Source of the DNA: Rhodoplanes sp.
Lineage (GTDB): Bacteria > Pseudomonadota > Alphaproteobacteria > Rhizobiales > Xanthobacteraceae
DNA: 62,689 nucleotides
Assembly: GCF_013377085.1 (NCBI RefSeq)
Contig: NZ_JACAAX010000039.1
Span: 1-62,689, forward strand
Reading direction: 5' to 3'
Below the pieces are notes generated by a model, which was not told the origin of the DNA, did no database searches, and worked only from the letters and a program-made list of their open reading frames with translations. This document shows, in pieces, positions 33,408-42,418 of the stretch. Positions within the stretch are counted from its first letter, which is position 1. Each line of letters starts with the position of its first letter. Both the position numbers and the translations under genes were made by a program.

Positions 33408-34115
33408 TTGCGGCTTCTGGTCACCAGGCCGGATCCGGACGGCGCCCGCACGGCGGCGGCCTTGCGCGAGCGCGGCCATGCCGTGCTGGCGGCGCCGCTG
33501 CTGCGAATCGAATCGATCGACGAGCCGCCGATCGGCGAGGGTCCGTTCGCCGCCGTCGCGGTCACCAGCACGAACGCGGTCAGTGCCATAGTGTCGCATC
33601 GGGCCGGCGGGGCGCTCGCGGCCGTGCCGGTCTTCGCGGTCGGCGGCAAGACGGCGCGGGCGGTGCGCGAGGCCGGGCTCGCCGACGTGCACTCGGCCGA
33701 CGGCGACGTCGAATCGCTAGCCGGCCTGATCGCGGCGACGCTCGCCGGTGCGACCGATCCGGTGCTCTATCTGGCCGGCGAGGACCGGGCCGGCGACCTC
33801 GAGGGGCTGCTGGCGGCGCACGGGCTGGTGGTCCGCACCGTCGTGGTCTATCGCGCCGTGGCGGAAGCCCGCTTTCCCGTGGACGTCAGCGCCGCCCTCG
33901 CGTCGGGCGCGGTCGATGCCGTGCTGCACTACTCGCGCCGCACCGCCGAGGCTTTTCTGGCCGCCTGCGCCGTCGATGGCCTCGACTCGGCCGTCCGAAA
34001 TGTCCGCCATCTCTGCCTGTCGGCCCAGGTTGCGGCGCCGCTTCTCGCCGCCGGCGCCACCGACGTGGTCGCGGCGGCGAGGCCGGATCAGCCGAGCCTG
34101 TTCGGACTTCTTTAG
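33408..34115 (+). CDS. hemD: Uroporphyrinogen-III synthase
   Basis: 235 aa. Closes hydroxymethylbilane to uroporphyrinogen III. HemD is poorly conserved; here LLVTRPDPDGARTAAALRERG at the start, VAVTSTNAVSAI, VFAVGGKTARAVREAG and VLHYSRRTAEAFL fit the two-domain fold. No ATG fits, so TTG at 33408 is taken as start, 14 bp after hemC and just downstream of GGAGGAGAG, a strong RBS. The TTG may lower expression relative to hemC. Confidence 0.88.
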   Translation: MRLLVTRPDPDGARTAAALRERGHAVLAAPLLRIESIDEPPIGEGPFAAVAVTSTNAVSAIVSHRAGGALAAVPVFAVGGKTARAVREAGLADVHSADGDVESLAGLIAATLAGATDPVLYLAGEDRAGDLEGLLAAHGLVVRTVVVYRAVAEARFPVDVSAALASGAVDAVLHYSRRTAEAFLAACAVDGLDSAVRNVRHLCLSAQVAAPLLAAGATDVVAAARPDQPSLFGLL

Positions 34116-34227
34116 CGATCCGGCAGCGAACCGGGGGATGGCGTTGTTGCCGTCACCAAACCGGCGCAGTATGCCGGTGTGATCCGCATTGCCGCGGAAT
34201 GGTCCGCAATTGCAGCGGGAGGGGTGG

Positions 34228-35493
34228 ATGGCCGACGACAAGACGCCACCGAACGACAAGCCAGACAATCAAGCTCCGCCGCCTCCGCAGGGTGCGTCGT
34301 CGCTCGACGCCACTGCAGCGAAGGCCGGTACGGGTCCCAAGCCCGCAGACAAGCCGGACAGCGCCTTGGCGGCGCGCCCCGCCGAACCGGCGGGCCGCAC
34401 CAGCCCACCGCCGGGTCCAAGCCGAGAGGACACCACGATGGCGCGGTCGACGCGCACGCAATCGAACTGGGGATCTGCGCTGACGGCCGGCGTGGTCGGG
34501 GGCGCCGTGGTTGCGCTCGCCGCCGGCTTCGCCTGGATCACCCTGAAGCCCGGCGACGAGGGTGCCGTCAGCGAGGCGAACGCCAAGCTGGCCGCGCTGG
34601 AGCTGCGCCTCGGCGAGCTCGCCGCCCGTCCGGTCGCCTCCGGCCCGGCGCAGGTGCCGGCCGAACTCGCCGGCCGCCTCGGCCGCGTCGAGGCGGCGGT
34701 CGCCGCCGCGGCGCGCCAGACGGGCGGAGATCCGGGACTGACCGGCCGCGTCGCCGCGCTCGATGCGGCGATCGCCAAGCTGAACGAGCAGCTCGCCCGT
34801 GCCGACAAGCGGATCGACGAGACCGCCAAGAGCGGCGTCGGCGGAGCCGCTCCGGCGCCCGCCGCGCCGGGCGTGCAGCCGGCCGAGCTCGACGCCGTCG
34901 CCGGCCGCGTCACCGCGCTCGAGCGCACCCTCACGGCCCTGCAGCAGCAGGTGACCCAGCGCGCCAATGCGCCGGTCTCCGACAAAGGGGTCCGCCTCGC
35001 CGTGCTGACCTCGGGCCTGCGCATGCTGGTCGAGCGTGGCGCGCCCTATGCGGGCGAGCTGGCCGCCGCCAAGCAGCTCGTCAGCGATCCGCAGACCTTC
35101 GGGCCGCTGGAGCCGTTCGCGGCGTCGGGCGTGCCCAGCGCCCTGGTGCTCGGCCGCGAGCTCGGCGACATCGGCCCGGCGATGCTGAAGGCCGGCGACC
35201 TCCCGGCTCCCGACGACTATCTCGAGCGCCTGCAGTCCCGGGCCGAAAGGCTGGTGCGGGTGCGGCCCGTCAAGGACGCGCCCGGAGACGACCTCGCCGC
35301 TCTGATCGGCCGGGCCGAGGCGAAGGCCCGCCAGGCCGATCTCGCCGGGGCGCTGGCCGAGCTCGCCAAGCTGCCGGCGCCGGTCCGCGCGCCGGCGGAG
35401 CCGTGGATCAAGAAGGCCGAGGCCCGTCAGGCCGCCGTCGCCGCCGCCCAGCGTGTGGCTTCCGCCGCCCTCGCCGCCCTCGCCACGCCATAG
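34228..35493 (+). CDS. Mitofilin/Mic60-like inner-membrane protein
   Basis: 421 aa. Alphaproteobacterial homologue of mitochondrial Mic60, which shapes inner-membrane invaginations. Layout: a disordered Pro/Ala/Lys cytoplasmic N-terminus (1-84), one transmembrane helix (about 85-106), a periplasmic coiled coil (about 115-270) and a C-terminal mitofilin-like helical domain with SGLRMLVERGAPYAGELAAAKQL. RBS GGGAGGGG before ATG 34228. Location between hemD and hemY is the conserved context of this family. Membrane-curving function is known from relatives (Rhodobacter), not proven here. Confidence 0.88.
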   Translation: MADDKTPPNDKPDNQAPPPPQGASSLDATAAKAGTGPKPADKPDSALAARPAEPAGRTSPPPGPSREDTTMARSTRTQSNWGSALTAGVVGGAVVALAAGFAWITLKPGDEGAVSEANAKLAALELRLGELAARPVASGPAQVPAELAGRLGRVEAAVAAAARQTGGDPGLTGRVAALDAAIAKLNEQLARADKRIDETAKSGVGGAAPAPAAPGVQPAELDAVAGRVTALERTLTALQQQVTQRANAPVSDKGVRLAVLTSGLRMLVERGAPYAGELAAAKQLVSDPQTFGPLEPFAASGVPSALVLGRELGDIGPAMLKAGDLPAPDDYLERLQSRAERLVRVRPVKDAPGDDLAALIGRAEAKARQADLAGALAELAKLPAPVRAPAEPWIKKAEARQAAVAAAQRVASAALAALATP

Positions 35494-35504
35494 GACCGCA
35501 TCCG

Positions 35505-37295
35505 ATGATCCGTGTTCTTTTATTCCTTGTCGCGGTCACCGCGCTGTCGTTCGGCGCCGTCTGGCTCGCCGACCGGCCCGGTGACGTCGCCATCACCTGG
35601 CTCGGTTATCAGCTCGAAACCTCCATCATGGTGGCGCTCGCCGCGCTCGCCGCGCTGGTGGTCGCCGTCATCCTGGTGTGGTCGATCCTGCGGGCCATCG
35701 TGCGCGCGCCCGCGGCTTGGTCGGCCCATCGGCTCGATAAGCGGTCGCGGAAGGCCTACAAGGCGATCTCCAACGGCATCGTGGCGATCGGGGCGGGCGA
35801 CGCGATGTCGGCCCGGCGCTTCGCCAACGAGGCGCAGCGGCTCGCCCCCAAGGAGCCGCTGGCGCTGCTGCTCGGCGCCCAGGCGGCCCAGCTCGGCGGC
35901 AATCCGGCCGAGGCCGAGCGCACCTTCCGGGCCATGGCGGCCCGCGAGGACACCAAGCTCCTGGGCCTGCACGGGCTGTTCATCGAGGCCCAGCGCAGCG
36001 ACAACGGGGCCGCCGCCCGCACCTATGCGGAGGATGCCGCGCGGGCGTCGCCGTCGCTCGCCTGGGCGGCAGAGGCGGTGCTGCAGTATCGCTGCGCCGC
36101 CGGCGACTGGACCGGCGCGCTCGCCGCGCTCGAGCGCAACATGCGCAGCGGTCTGGTCGGCAAGGACACCTACAAGCGCCAGCGCGCCGTGCTGCTGACC
36201 GGCCGCGCCCTGTCGGGCGAGGTCGATCCCGAGGGCTCCAAGGCGCTGGTGATGGAGGCCCTGAAGCTGTCGCCCGGCCTGGTGCCGGCGGCGTCGCTGG
36301 CCGGGCGGCTGCTCACCGAGAGCGGCCAGACCCGCAAGGCGGCCAAGGTGGTCGAGGCGGCGTGGACCATCAACCCGCATCCCGACCTCGCCGAGACCTA
36401 CGCCGACATCTTCCCCAACGAGTCGAACCGCGAGCGGCTCGGCCGCATCCGCGCGCTCGCCAAGCTGGCGCCGAACCATCCGGAAAGCGCCGTGACGATG
36501 GCCCGCGCCGCCATGGACGCCCAGGAGTTCGCGACCGCGCGCACCAGCCTCACCCCGATGCTGGCGATGCCGACCCAGCGCATGGCGGCCCTGATGGCCG
36601 AGCTGGAGGAGAAGGAAGGCGGCGACGTCGGACGGGCCCGCGAGTGGATGCGGCGCGCCCTGCAGGCGACCCGCGATCCGACCTGGACGGCGGACGGGAT
36701 GGTTTCCGCCAAGTGGATGCCGGCCTCGCCGATCTCGGGCCGCATCGATGCCTTCGAATGGCGGATTCCGCTCGCCGATCTCGCCGGGCCGGTGATCGAG
36801 CACGACAAGCCCCGCCGCGGGCAGATCGCACCGGCCCCGGCCCCGGCTCCGGCCCCGGCTGCGGCGCCGAAGCCGTCGCCGGCCCCGCCCGCCAAGGCGG
36901 CCGAACCGCCGGCCCCGCCTGCGGCTCCGCTCGATCGGGCTGCCGCCGCCAAGCCGGTGTCGCCGCCGCCGGTGGCCGAGAAACCGATCCCGCTGCCGCC
37001 GCCGCCCAGCAAGGCGTCGGGGCGTCCGGTTCCACCGCCCCCCGCCCCGCCGGCGCCCCCGCCCGTCATCGACGCCTCGTCGCCACCGCCGGTGGTGGAG
37101 ACGCCGGTCCCGCGCGCCGGCCGTTCCAGCCGGCGTGACGCAACGGCCGGCACCGAGTCGGAGACGGCCGAGAACGTGATCCCGCTGCCGCAGCCGCCCG
37201 ACGTCGCAGCGTCGGGATCGAAGCCGGCCGGCGAGGTCGAAGCCGAGAAAAAGGCCGCTTCAGCCAAGCCGGAACGGCGCCCGTTCTTCCGCTGA
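35505..37295 (+). CDS. hemY: HemY-like TPR membrane protein
   Basis: 596 aa. N-terminal HemY domain with two transmembrane helices (about 4-22 and 40-62) and the signature DRPGDVAITWLGYQLETS. TPR-like helical repeats follow at about 85-410. The last 170 residues form a Pro/Ala-rich tail with poly-PAP and PPP runs, then an EKKAASAKPERRPFFR end. This is the alpha/gammaproteobacterial 'HemY' linked to hem operons, not the protoporphyrinogen oxidase of Gram-positives; its biochemical role is unsettled. Starts 11 bp after mic60. Confidence 0.88.
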   Translation: MIRVLLFLVAVTALSFGAVWLADRPGDVAITWLGYQLETSIMVALAALAALVVAVILVWSILRAIVRAPAAWSAHRLDKRSRKAYKAISNGIVAIGAGDAMSARRFANEAQRLAPKEPLALLLGAQAAQLGGNPAEAERTFRAMAAREDTKLLGLHGLFIEAQRSDNGAAARTYAEDAARASPSLAWAAEAVLQYRCAAGDWTGALAALERNMRSGLVGKDTYKRQRAVLLTGRALSGEVDPEGSKALVMEALKLSPGLVPAASLAGRLLTESGQTRKAAKVVEAAWTINPHPDLAETYADIFPNESNRERLGRIRALAKLAPNHPESAVTMARAAMDAQEFATARTSLTPMLAMPTQRMAALMAELEEKEGGDVGRAREWMRRALQATRDPTWTADGMVSAKWMPASPISGRIDAFEWRIPLADLAGPVIEHDKPRRGQIAPAPAPAPAPAAAPKPSPAPPAKAAEPPAPPAAPLDRAAAAKPVSPPPVAEKPIPLPPPPSKASGRPVPPPPAPPAPPPVIDASSPPPVVETPVPRAGRSSRRDATAGTESETAENVIPLPQPPDVAASGSKPAGEVEAEKKAASAKPERRPFFR

Positions 37296-37305
37296 TCGGC
37301 AGCCG

Positions 37306-38703
37306 ATGCCGATGCGGTGGCGGTCCGCGGCTGCTCGGTTGGGGTTCGGACTGATCGTGATCGCCGTCCTCGCGGCGGCGATCACGACGCGGCCGGCGAA
37401 ACGTCTGATCGACTTCGATCAGACGTTCTATCTCGCCATCGCCTACGACCTCGTCCACCACGGGGTGTTCAGCAACGGCATCTTCGATGCCGTCGACGGC
37501 ACCCGCGCGGCGCCGCCGCCCGGCATGTTCTTCGCGCCGCTCTATCCGTGGGCCGTGGCCGCCGTCACGGCGGTCGACCCGCGCTTCGCCCGGGCACTGG
37601 ACTGCGCCGTCGAGGCGAACGAGAAGCACCGCGATCTCTCCACCTGCGAGATCTACGCGACTCCGATGCTGCTCCTGCATGCGCTGCTGCTGGCGATCGG
37701 CGTGATCGCGATCGGCCGCGCCGGCGAGATCGCGACCGGCGAGCCTCGCGTGCTCTACGCCGCCGGGGCCATCGCGACGGCGGGCTTCGCCGCCGAGGCC
37801 GAGCTCTTCTCCTACGTGATGACCGAGAGCCTGAGCGTCGCGGGCTTCAGCCTGTTCGGCCTCGCGCTGGTCGCGGCGCTGGCACGCTGGCGCACCGCGA
37901 CCTTCGCGCTGTGCGGCCTCGCGCTCGGCCTCGCCTGCCTGACGCGGCCGACCTATCTGATCCTCGCGCCGGTGACGCTGATGATCGTCGCCGTGGTCGG
38001 GCGCTGGTTCTCCGGGCCGGAGCGCCGCCCGTTCTTCCGCCCGGCGGCGACGCTTTGTGCCGCGCTCGCCGTGATGCTGGCGCCGTGGCTCGCCCGCAAC
38101 GCCGTCTCGGTCGGCAAGCTCGGGTTCACCGAGGAGTACGGCAGCGTCGCGGTGATCGAGCGCTTCGCCTTCAACGACATGACGCTGCGCGAATACGTCT
38201 GGGCGTTTCCGGCCTGCGTCCCGCTGGTCGGCCCGGCCGTGGTGGCGCGGCTCGCCGGCCCCGACGCGATCGCGCGCTTTGCCTGGGATTCGCCCGGCAG
38301 CTTCTTCGAGCGCGGGCGGGCGCGCCGCAACGCGCTGGTCGCCGAGCACGGACGGCTCGATCCGATCATGGGGGCGCTCACCCGCGAGGAGCTCGCGCGC
38401 GACGGGTGGCGGCATCTGGCGACGTCGGTGCCGCTCGCCTGGTGCGGCCTGTGGGTCGGCGGCGCCTTCAGCCTGCTCGTGCTGCCGCTCGCCGCCGCCG
38501 GGCTGGTCCGCGCCGCGCGCCGCGGCCGGCCGCTGGTGATCGCCTATGCGGTGCCGGCGCTGCTGCTGGTCGGCGTGCACGGCCTGCTCGCCAACCACTA
38601 TCCCCGCTACAATCTCGGCTTGGTCGGCCCGATGGCGGTCGCGGCCGCGTGGCTCGTCATGGACGCGGCTGCGCGGCGGACCGGGGCTCGCCCGGCGCGG
38701 TGA
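37306..38703 (+). CDS. GT-C type membrane glycosyltransferase (PMT/ArnT-like)
   Basis: 465 aa with about 10-11 transmembrane helices. GT-C enzymes move a sugar from a polyprenyl-phosphate donor to an acceptor on the periplasmic face. The acidic motif in the first large loop is LIDFDQTFYLAIAYDL; CLTRPTYLIL and APWLARN match the PMT/ArnT group. Acceptor unknown. It starts 10 bp after hemY but belongs functionally with the opposing GT2, DUF2304 and EamA-like genes. Its 3' end overlaps the DUF2304 gene by 47 bp. Confidence 0.78.
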   Translation: MPMRWRSAAARLGFGLIVIAVLAAAITTRPAKRLIDFDQTFYLAIAYDLVHHGVFSNGIFDAVDGTRAAPPPGMFFAPLYPWAVAAVTAVDPRFARALDCAVEANEKHRDLSTCEIYATPMLLLHALLLAIGVIAIGRAGEIATGEPRVLYAAGAIATAGFAAEAELFSYVMTESLSVAGFSLFGLALVAALARWRTATFALCGLALGLACLTRPTYLILAPVTLMIVAVVGRWFSGPERRPFFRPAATLCAALAVMLAPWLARNAVSVGKLGFTEEYGSVAVIERFAFNDMTLREYVWAFPACVPLVGPAVVARLAGPDAIARFAWDSPGSFFERGRARRNALVAEHGRLDPIMGALTREELARDGWRHLATSVPLAWCGLWVGGAFSLLVLPLAAAGLVRAARRGRPLVIAYAVPALLLVGVHGLLANHYPRYNLGLVGPMAVAAAWLVMDAAARRTGARPAR

Positions 38704-39022
38704 GCGTGCGGGCCGCCTCGGCGAGCGCGATCGAGCGGGCCAGCCGGGTGATCTCCTCCATCTGGGCGCGCAGCTTGAGGTGCAGGTTCAGCAGCATCAG
38801 CAGGCTGATCACCACCCAGGTGTAGACGACGAGGTCGCTGCCGCGGCCGATGCCGGCGGCATGCGCCAGCCAGGTCGCGTGGCCCGGCAACCAGACCAGA
38901 TAGAGGCCCGCGAGCGCGGCGGCGACGGCCAGGAAGCCGACCACGGGCGCCTTGCGGTGCGCGCTCCAGGCGTACAGCACGACCAGCGACAGCAGCACGG
39001 TGAGGAAGAGTTGCGCGATCAT
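38657..39022 (-). CDS. DUF2304 small membrane protein
   Basis: 121 aa with three to four transmembrane helices and a C-terminal amphipathic segment, VISLLMLLNLHLKLRAQMEE, that is characteristic of DUF2304. Such proteins routinely accompany polyprenyl-phosphate GT2 enzymes and may anchor or assist them (family context). Its start overlaps the GT2 stop (ATGA). Confidence 0.8.
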   Translation of the reverse strand: MIAQLFLTVLLSLVVLYAWSAHRKAPVVGFLAVAAALAGLYLVWLPGHATWLAHAAGIGRGSDLVVYTWVVISLLMLLNLHLKLRAQMEEITRLARSIALAEAARTLTAPGEPRSAAQPRP

Positions 39023-39705
39023 CGGTGCATCCGGTGCGCGAACAGATCGACCAGGATGGTGAAGGCGTCGCCCATGCGCTGGCCCTTGGCGAGCGAGTAG
39101 GCGCTGTACTCGATGGTGATCGGCGTCTCGATCCAGGCGAGGCCGCTCTTGGCGATCTGGTGCAGGATCTCGGAGGCGTGCGCCATCCGGTTCTGCCGCA
39201 GCCGCAGCCGCGACACGCCACGGCGCGTCATCGCGCGCAGGCCGTTGTGGGTGTCGGTGACGGCGAGCCCGGTGGTGATCCGCGTGAAGGCGGTGGCGGC
39301 GGCGAGCAGCAGGCGCCGCGCCGCCGGCAGGGCAATGGTGTCGCCGAGGAAACGGCTGCCGAGCGCGTAGTCGGCCCCGCTCGCCTGCAGCGCATCGACC
39401 AGGCGGGCGATGTCGGCGACGCGGTGCTGGCCGTCGGCGTCGAACGTCACGACGATATCGGCGTCCTGCGCCATCGCCCAGTCGAAGCCGGTCTGCAGCG
39501 CGGCGCCCTGGCCGAGATTGATCGGATGGACGACGACCATGGCGCCGGCGGCGCGCGCCAGCGCGCCGGTGCCGTCGGCCGAGCCGTCGTCCACCACGAC
39601 GACCCGCCAGCCGGCCTGCACGACGCCGGCGACGACGCCGGCGATCACGGACGCCTCGTTGAAGGCGGCGATCACGACGCAGACGGAGGGAGCGGATGTC
39701 GGCAT
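39019..39705 (-). CDS. GT2 glycosyltransferase, dolichol/polyprenyl-phosphate sugar synthase-like
   Basis: 228 aa. GT-A fold: CVVIAAFNEASVI, VVDDGSADGT, FDADGQH with the metal-binding DxD, and NGLRAMTRRG. No transmembrane tail, so it is a peripheral membrane enzyme that loads a sugar onto polyprenyl phosphate. The partner DUF2304 and EamA-like genes suggest that the lipid-linked sugar is then flipped and used by the GT-C enzyme at 37306. ATG at 39705. Confidence 0.87.
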   Translation of the reverse strand: MPTSAPSVCVVIAAFNEASVIAGVVAGVVQAGWRVVVVDDGSADGTGALARAAGAMVVVHPINLGQGAALQTGFDWAMAQDADIVVTFDADGQHRVADIARLVDALQASGADYALGSRFLGDTIALPAARRLLLAAATAFTRITTGLAVTDTHNGLRAMTRRGVSRLRLRQNRMAHASEILHQIAKSGLAWIETPITIEYSAYSLAKGQRMGDAFTILVDLFAHRMHR

Positions 39706-39710
39706 GGCGT

Positions 39711-40079
39711 CTACCCCGCCACCAGCACCAGCCCGCCGGCGATCACGGCGATGCCGACGAGAAGCCGCAGCGACAGCGGCTCGGCGAAGACCAGGCCGGC
39801 GACAAGCGGCGTCACCGCGAAGGCGAGCGCGACGAACGGATAGGCGCGGGCGAGCGGCGTGAAGGTGAGGACCCACACCCACATCACCGAGAGCACGCCG
39901 TAGAGCAGCAGCGCGGCGATGAACCAGCCGTTCTGCGCGAGTCCGGCGAGGCGCGCGCCCGTTCCCGCGTCTGCGGGAACCCGCAGGGCCGCGAGCTTGA
40001 ACAGCATCTGGCCGGCCACCATGCCGAGCGCGTAGCCGACCAGGACGAGGATCTGAAAGGTGCCGAGCGTCTCCTTCAT
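39711..40079 (-). CDS. EamA/SMR-like small transporter (possible lipid-linked sugar flippase)
   Basis: 122 aa, four transmembrane helices, one half of a DMT transporter, comparable to ArnE/ArnF and EmrE. The segment ARAYPFVALAFAVTPLVAGL matches the conserved EamA helix 3-4 region. Placed between a GT2 and a methyltransferase, it may flip the polyprenyl-phosphate sugar (inference). It would need to dimerise. Confidence 0.78.
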   Translation of the reverse strand: MKETLGTFQILVLVGYALGMVAGQMLFKLAALRVPADAGTGARLAGLAQNGWFIAALLLYGVLSVMWVWVLTFTPLARAYPFVALAFAVTPLVAGLVFAEPLSLRLLVGIAVIAGGLVLVAG

Positions 40080-40086
40080 GGGGCCC

Positions 40087-40944
40087 TCAGGGCTTGCGCA
40101 GCACGACGCGAATGGCGTCGAACAGGTTGACGGGGAGGCCGAGCCGGCTCGCCGCCGGCACGGTCCGGGCGCCGAGCCCGGTCATCCGGCCGAGCTGGTG
40201 CAGGATCAGCGACGCCGGCACGATCTTCCAGGGATGGTCGACATGCGCGACCACGAGCCCGTGCGCGGCGGCGAGGCGGTGCAGGCTCTCCACCGTGAAG
40301 AACCACAGGTGCTGCGGCGGAGTCATCAGGCGCCAGCCGCCGCCGGCGAGCCGCGCGACGGCCGAGCCGAAGTCGCCGGTGGTGAGCACGACGATCCCGC
40401 CCGGGGCGAGCCGCTCCGCGATCAGCGACAGCGTGTCGTCCGGCGCCGGCAGGTGCTCGATCACGTCGAGCATCACCACGGCGTCCGGCGTCCCGAGCCG
40501 GTCGAGGGTCGCCGGCTCGACCACGCCGGTGACCACGTCGAGGCCGCGGCTGCGGCAGAAGGCGGCGGCGTCCTCGGCGATCTCGATCCCGGCGACGTCG
40601 TAATGGTGCGCCGCCTCGGCCAGAAAGAAGCCGTAGGCGCAGCCGGCCTCGATCAGCCGGCCGTGGTTACGGAAGCGGCGGATGAAATCGACCGTGCGGG
40701 CGAACTCGCGCCGCAGCACCGGCTCGGCGCCGCGATAGTCGGCATAGCCGTCGGCATGCTCGCCCGAGAAATAGCCGTCGGTATAGTACGTGGCGGGATC
40801 GAAGCCGGCGGTCTCGGTGCGGCCGAGGCCGCAGCCCTCGCAGCGCAGGATGGCGCAGCCGTGCTTGCGGTAGAGCAGGCGCTGGCGCGTGAGCCCGCCG
40901 CAGGCGGGACAGGCGAGCGTGTCGGGCACGGACCTCTGCAGCAC
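40087..40944 (-). CDS. SAM-dependent methyltransferase with N-terminal zinc ribbon
   Basis: 285 aa. N-terminal four-Cys ribbon (CPACGG and CEGCGLG, residues about 12-40), as in sugar-nucleotide C-methyltransferases of cell-surface pathways. A class I SAM domain follows with LIEAGCAYGFFLAEA as motif I and VMLDVIEHLPAP as motif III region. Probably modifies a sugar or polyprenyl-linked glycan together with the downstream GT genes. First gene of the minus-strand block 40944-38657. Confidence 0.83.
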   Translation of the reverse strand: MLQRSVPDTLACPACGGLTRQRLLYRKHGCAILRCEGCGLGRTETAGFDPATYYTDGYFSGEHADGYADYRGAEPVLRREFARTVDFIRRFRNHGRLIEAGCAYGFFLAEAAHHYDVAGIEIAEDAAAFCRSRGLDVVTGVVEPATLDRLGTPDAVVMLDVIEHLPAPDDTLSLIAERLAPGGIVVLTTGDFGSAVARLAGGGWRLMTPPQHLWFFTVESLHRLAAAHGLVVAHVDHPWKIVPASLILHQLGRMTGLGARTVPAASRLGLPVNLFDAIRVVLRKP

Positions 40945-41141
40945 GCGAAACCCTCGGACGGAACGGCGGATGGGTGCGTCGGCGTCGGAAAACGACGTCG
41001 GGATCTGCGAAATCTGCCGAAAAGGCGGCCCCTGCGCTGAATGCGCGGCCGGGAGACAAGCCTAGGGGGCCGTCGCACTGCAGCGCAATCGCGGAGGGTG
41101 CGGCAATACGGCGCATCGCGGCGGGATATCCGCCGGCTCGC

Positions 41142-41696
41142 CTACCCGAAGAGGTCGGCGACCTCGACCACGAGACCGGGCGGATCGAGCCGTAACGCGC
41201 CGGCGGTGAGCGTGCTCGCCACGATGATGCTGTCGGCGGCGCGAGCGTGGTGGGTCACGATCCTCCCGTCCGGGTCGATGACCAGATAATGCCGCACGCT
41301 GGCGAGCTTGAAATAGCCGATCAGCTTGGCGCCGGTGTCGCGCTGCGCCGAGCGCGGCGAGACCACCTCGGCGACGATCACCGGGTCCGTCACGATCATG
41401 CCGGCGCCGGGCAGCGGCGCGCCGCAGCGGACCATCGCGTCGGGCTCGTAGGCCGTGCCGGCATCGATCGGCACCAGCATGCCGTTGGTGAAGGTCTCGC
41501 CGGCGAGCCCGGCTGCGTCGAGCGCGTGCTGCAGCACCCGCGCGGTCTTGAACTTGGTGCGATTGTGCGCCGATCCCTCCGGGGCGACCGCAACGATCTG
41601 CCCGTCGATCAGTTCGACATGCGGCGGTTCGGCATGGGCTTCGGCCCAGGCCAGGAAGGCCGACACCGTGATGGGGCGGGGTGTCGTCGCGGTCAT
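41142..41696 (-). CDS. Uma2-family (DUF820) PD-(D/E)XK nuclease-like protein
   Basis: 184 aa. Restriction-endonuclease-like fold: PPHVELIDGQIV, PDAMVRCG, IVAEVVSPRSAQRDTGAKLIGYFKL (E...D/K core) and VRHYLVIDPDGRIVTHH. Mainly abundant in cyanobacteria and actinobacteria; role unknown. Starts at ATG 41696. Tandem paralogue of the gene at 41789, sharing most motif segments, with 92 bp between them. Confidence 0.83.
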   Translation of the reverse strand: MTATTPRPITVSAFLAWAEAHAEPPHVELIDGQIVAVAPEGSAHNRTKFKTARVLQHALDAAGLAGETFTNGMLVPIDAGTAYEPDAMVRCGAPLPGAGMIVTDPVIVAEVVSPRSAQRDTGAKLIGYFKLASVRHYLVIDPDGRIVTHHARAADSIIVASTLTAGALRLDPPGLVVEVADLFG

Positions 41697-41788
41697 GGAC
41701 CGCGAATAGCACCCAAAACCGTGGAGCGGTAGGGGCCGGCGGATATCGGATTCATTGGCTGGGACGCTCGGCCCGGCCGAGGCCGGTG

Positions 41789-42343
41789 TCAGGCCAGGAG
41801 ATCGGCCACCTCGACCGCCAGTCCGGGCGGATCGAGCAGCAAGCGACCCGCCGAGAGCGTTCGCGCCGCGATGCTGCCGTCGGCGCTGCGGGCATGGTGC
41901 ATCACCGTACGGGTGTCCGGATCGATCACCAGATAGTGCCGCACGCTCGGCAGCTTGAAATAGCCGATCAGCTTCGCCGAGGTGTCGCTGTGCGCCGACG
42001 ACGGCGAGATCACCTCGACGACGATCACCGGGTCGGCCACGATCATGCCGTCGCCTGGCAGCGGCGTGCCGCAGCGGACCAGCGCATCGGGCTCGTAGGC
42101 CGTGAAGCTGTCGATCGGCACGGTCGGACCGTCCGGAAAGACCTCGCCGATCACGGCGGCCTTCGCCAGGGCCTCGCGCAAGGCGACGTAAGCCGAGGCC
42201 TTGATTCTGGTATGGACCAGGCGCTCGGACGCCATCATGACGATCTGCCCGTTGATCAGCTCGGCGCGCTGCGGCTCCTCCTGGGACGCGGCCCAGGCGA
42301 GAAACGCGTCCACGGTCATCATCGTGCGCAGCGGGATGTTCAT
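41789..42343 (-). CDS. Uma2-family (DUF820) protein, tandem paralogue
   Basis: 184 aa, ATG 42343. Same fold and length as its neighbour: QRAELINGQIVMM, PDALVRCGTPLPG, IVVEVISPSSAHSDTSAKLI and VRHYLVIDPDTRTVMHH. The pair probably arose by local duplication and has diverged in the N-terminal third. Possible DNA-processing or toxin-like activity is speculative. Confidence 0.83.
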   Translation of the reverse strand: MNIPLRTMMTVDAFLAWAASQEEPQRAELINGQIVMMASERLVHTRIKASAYVALREALAKAAVIGEVFPDGPTVPIDSFTAYEPDALVRCGTPLPGDGMIVADPVIVVEVISPSSAHSDTSAKLIGYFKLPSVRHYLVIDPDTRTVMHHARSADGSIAARTLSAGRLLLDPPGLAVEVADLLA

Positions 42344-42418
42344 GGGGCAAAGACTAGCATCCGCAACCGCGCGGCGGTAGGTGCGGCGGGTTCGGGATTC
42401 CATCGACGCCCGTCACTG

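Noticed and set aside
34179-35504. A reading frame extending hemY upstream to 1038 aa
   Set aside because: It overlaps the mic60 gene in another frame. HemY begins at 35505 with its conserved transmembrane N-terminus.
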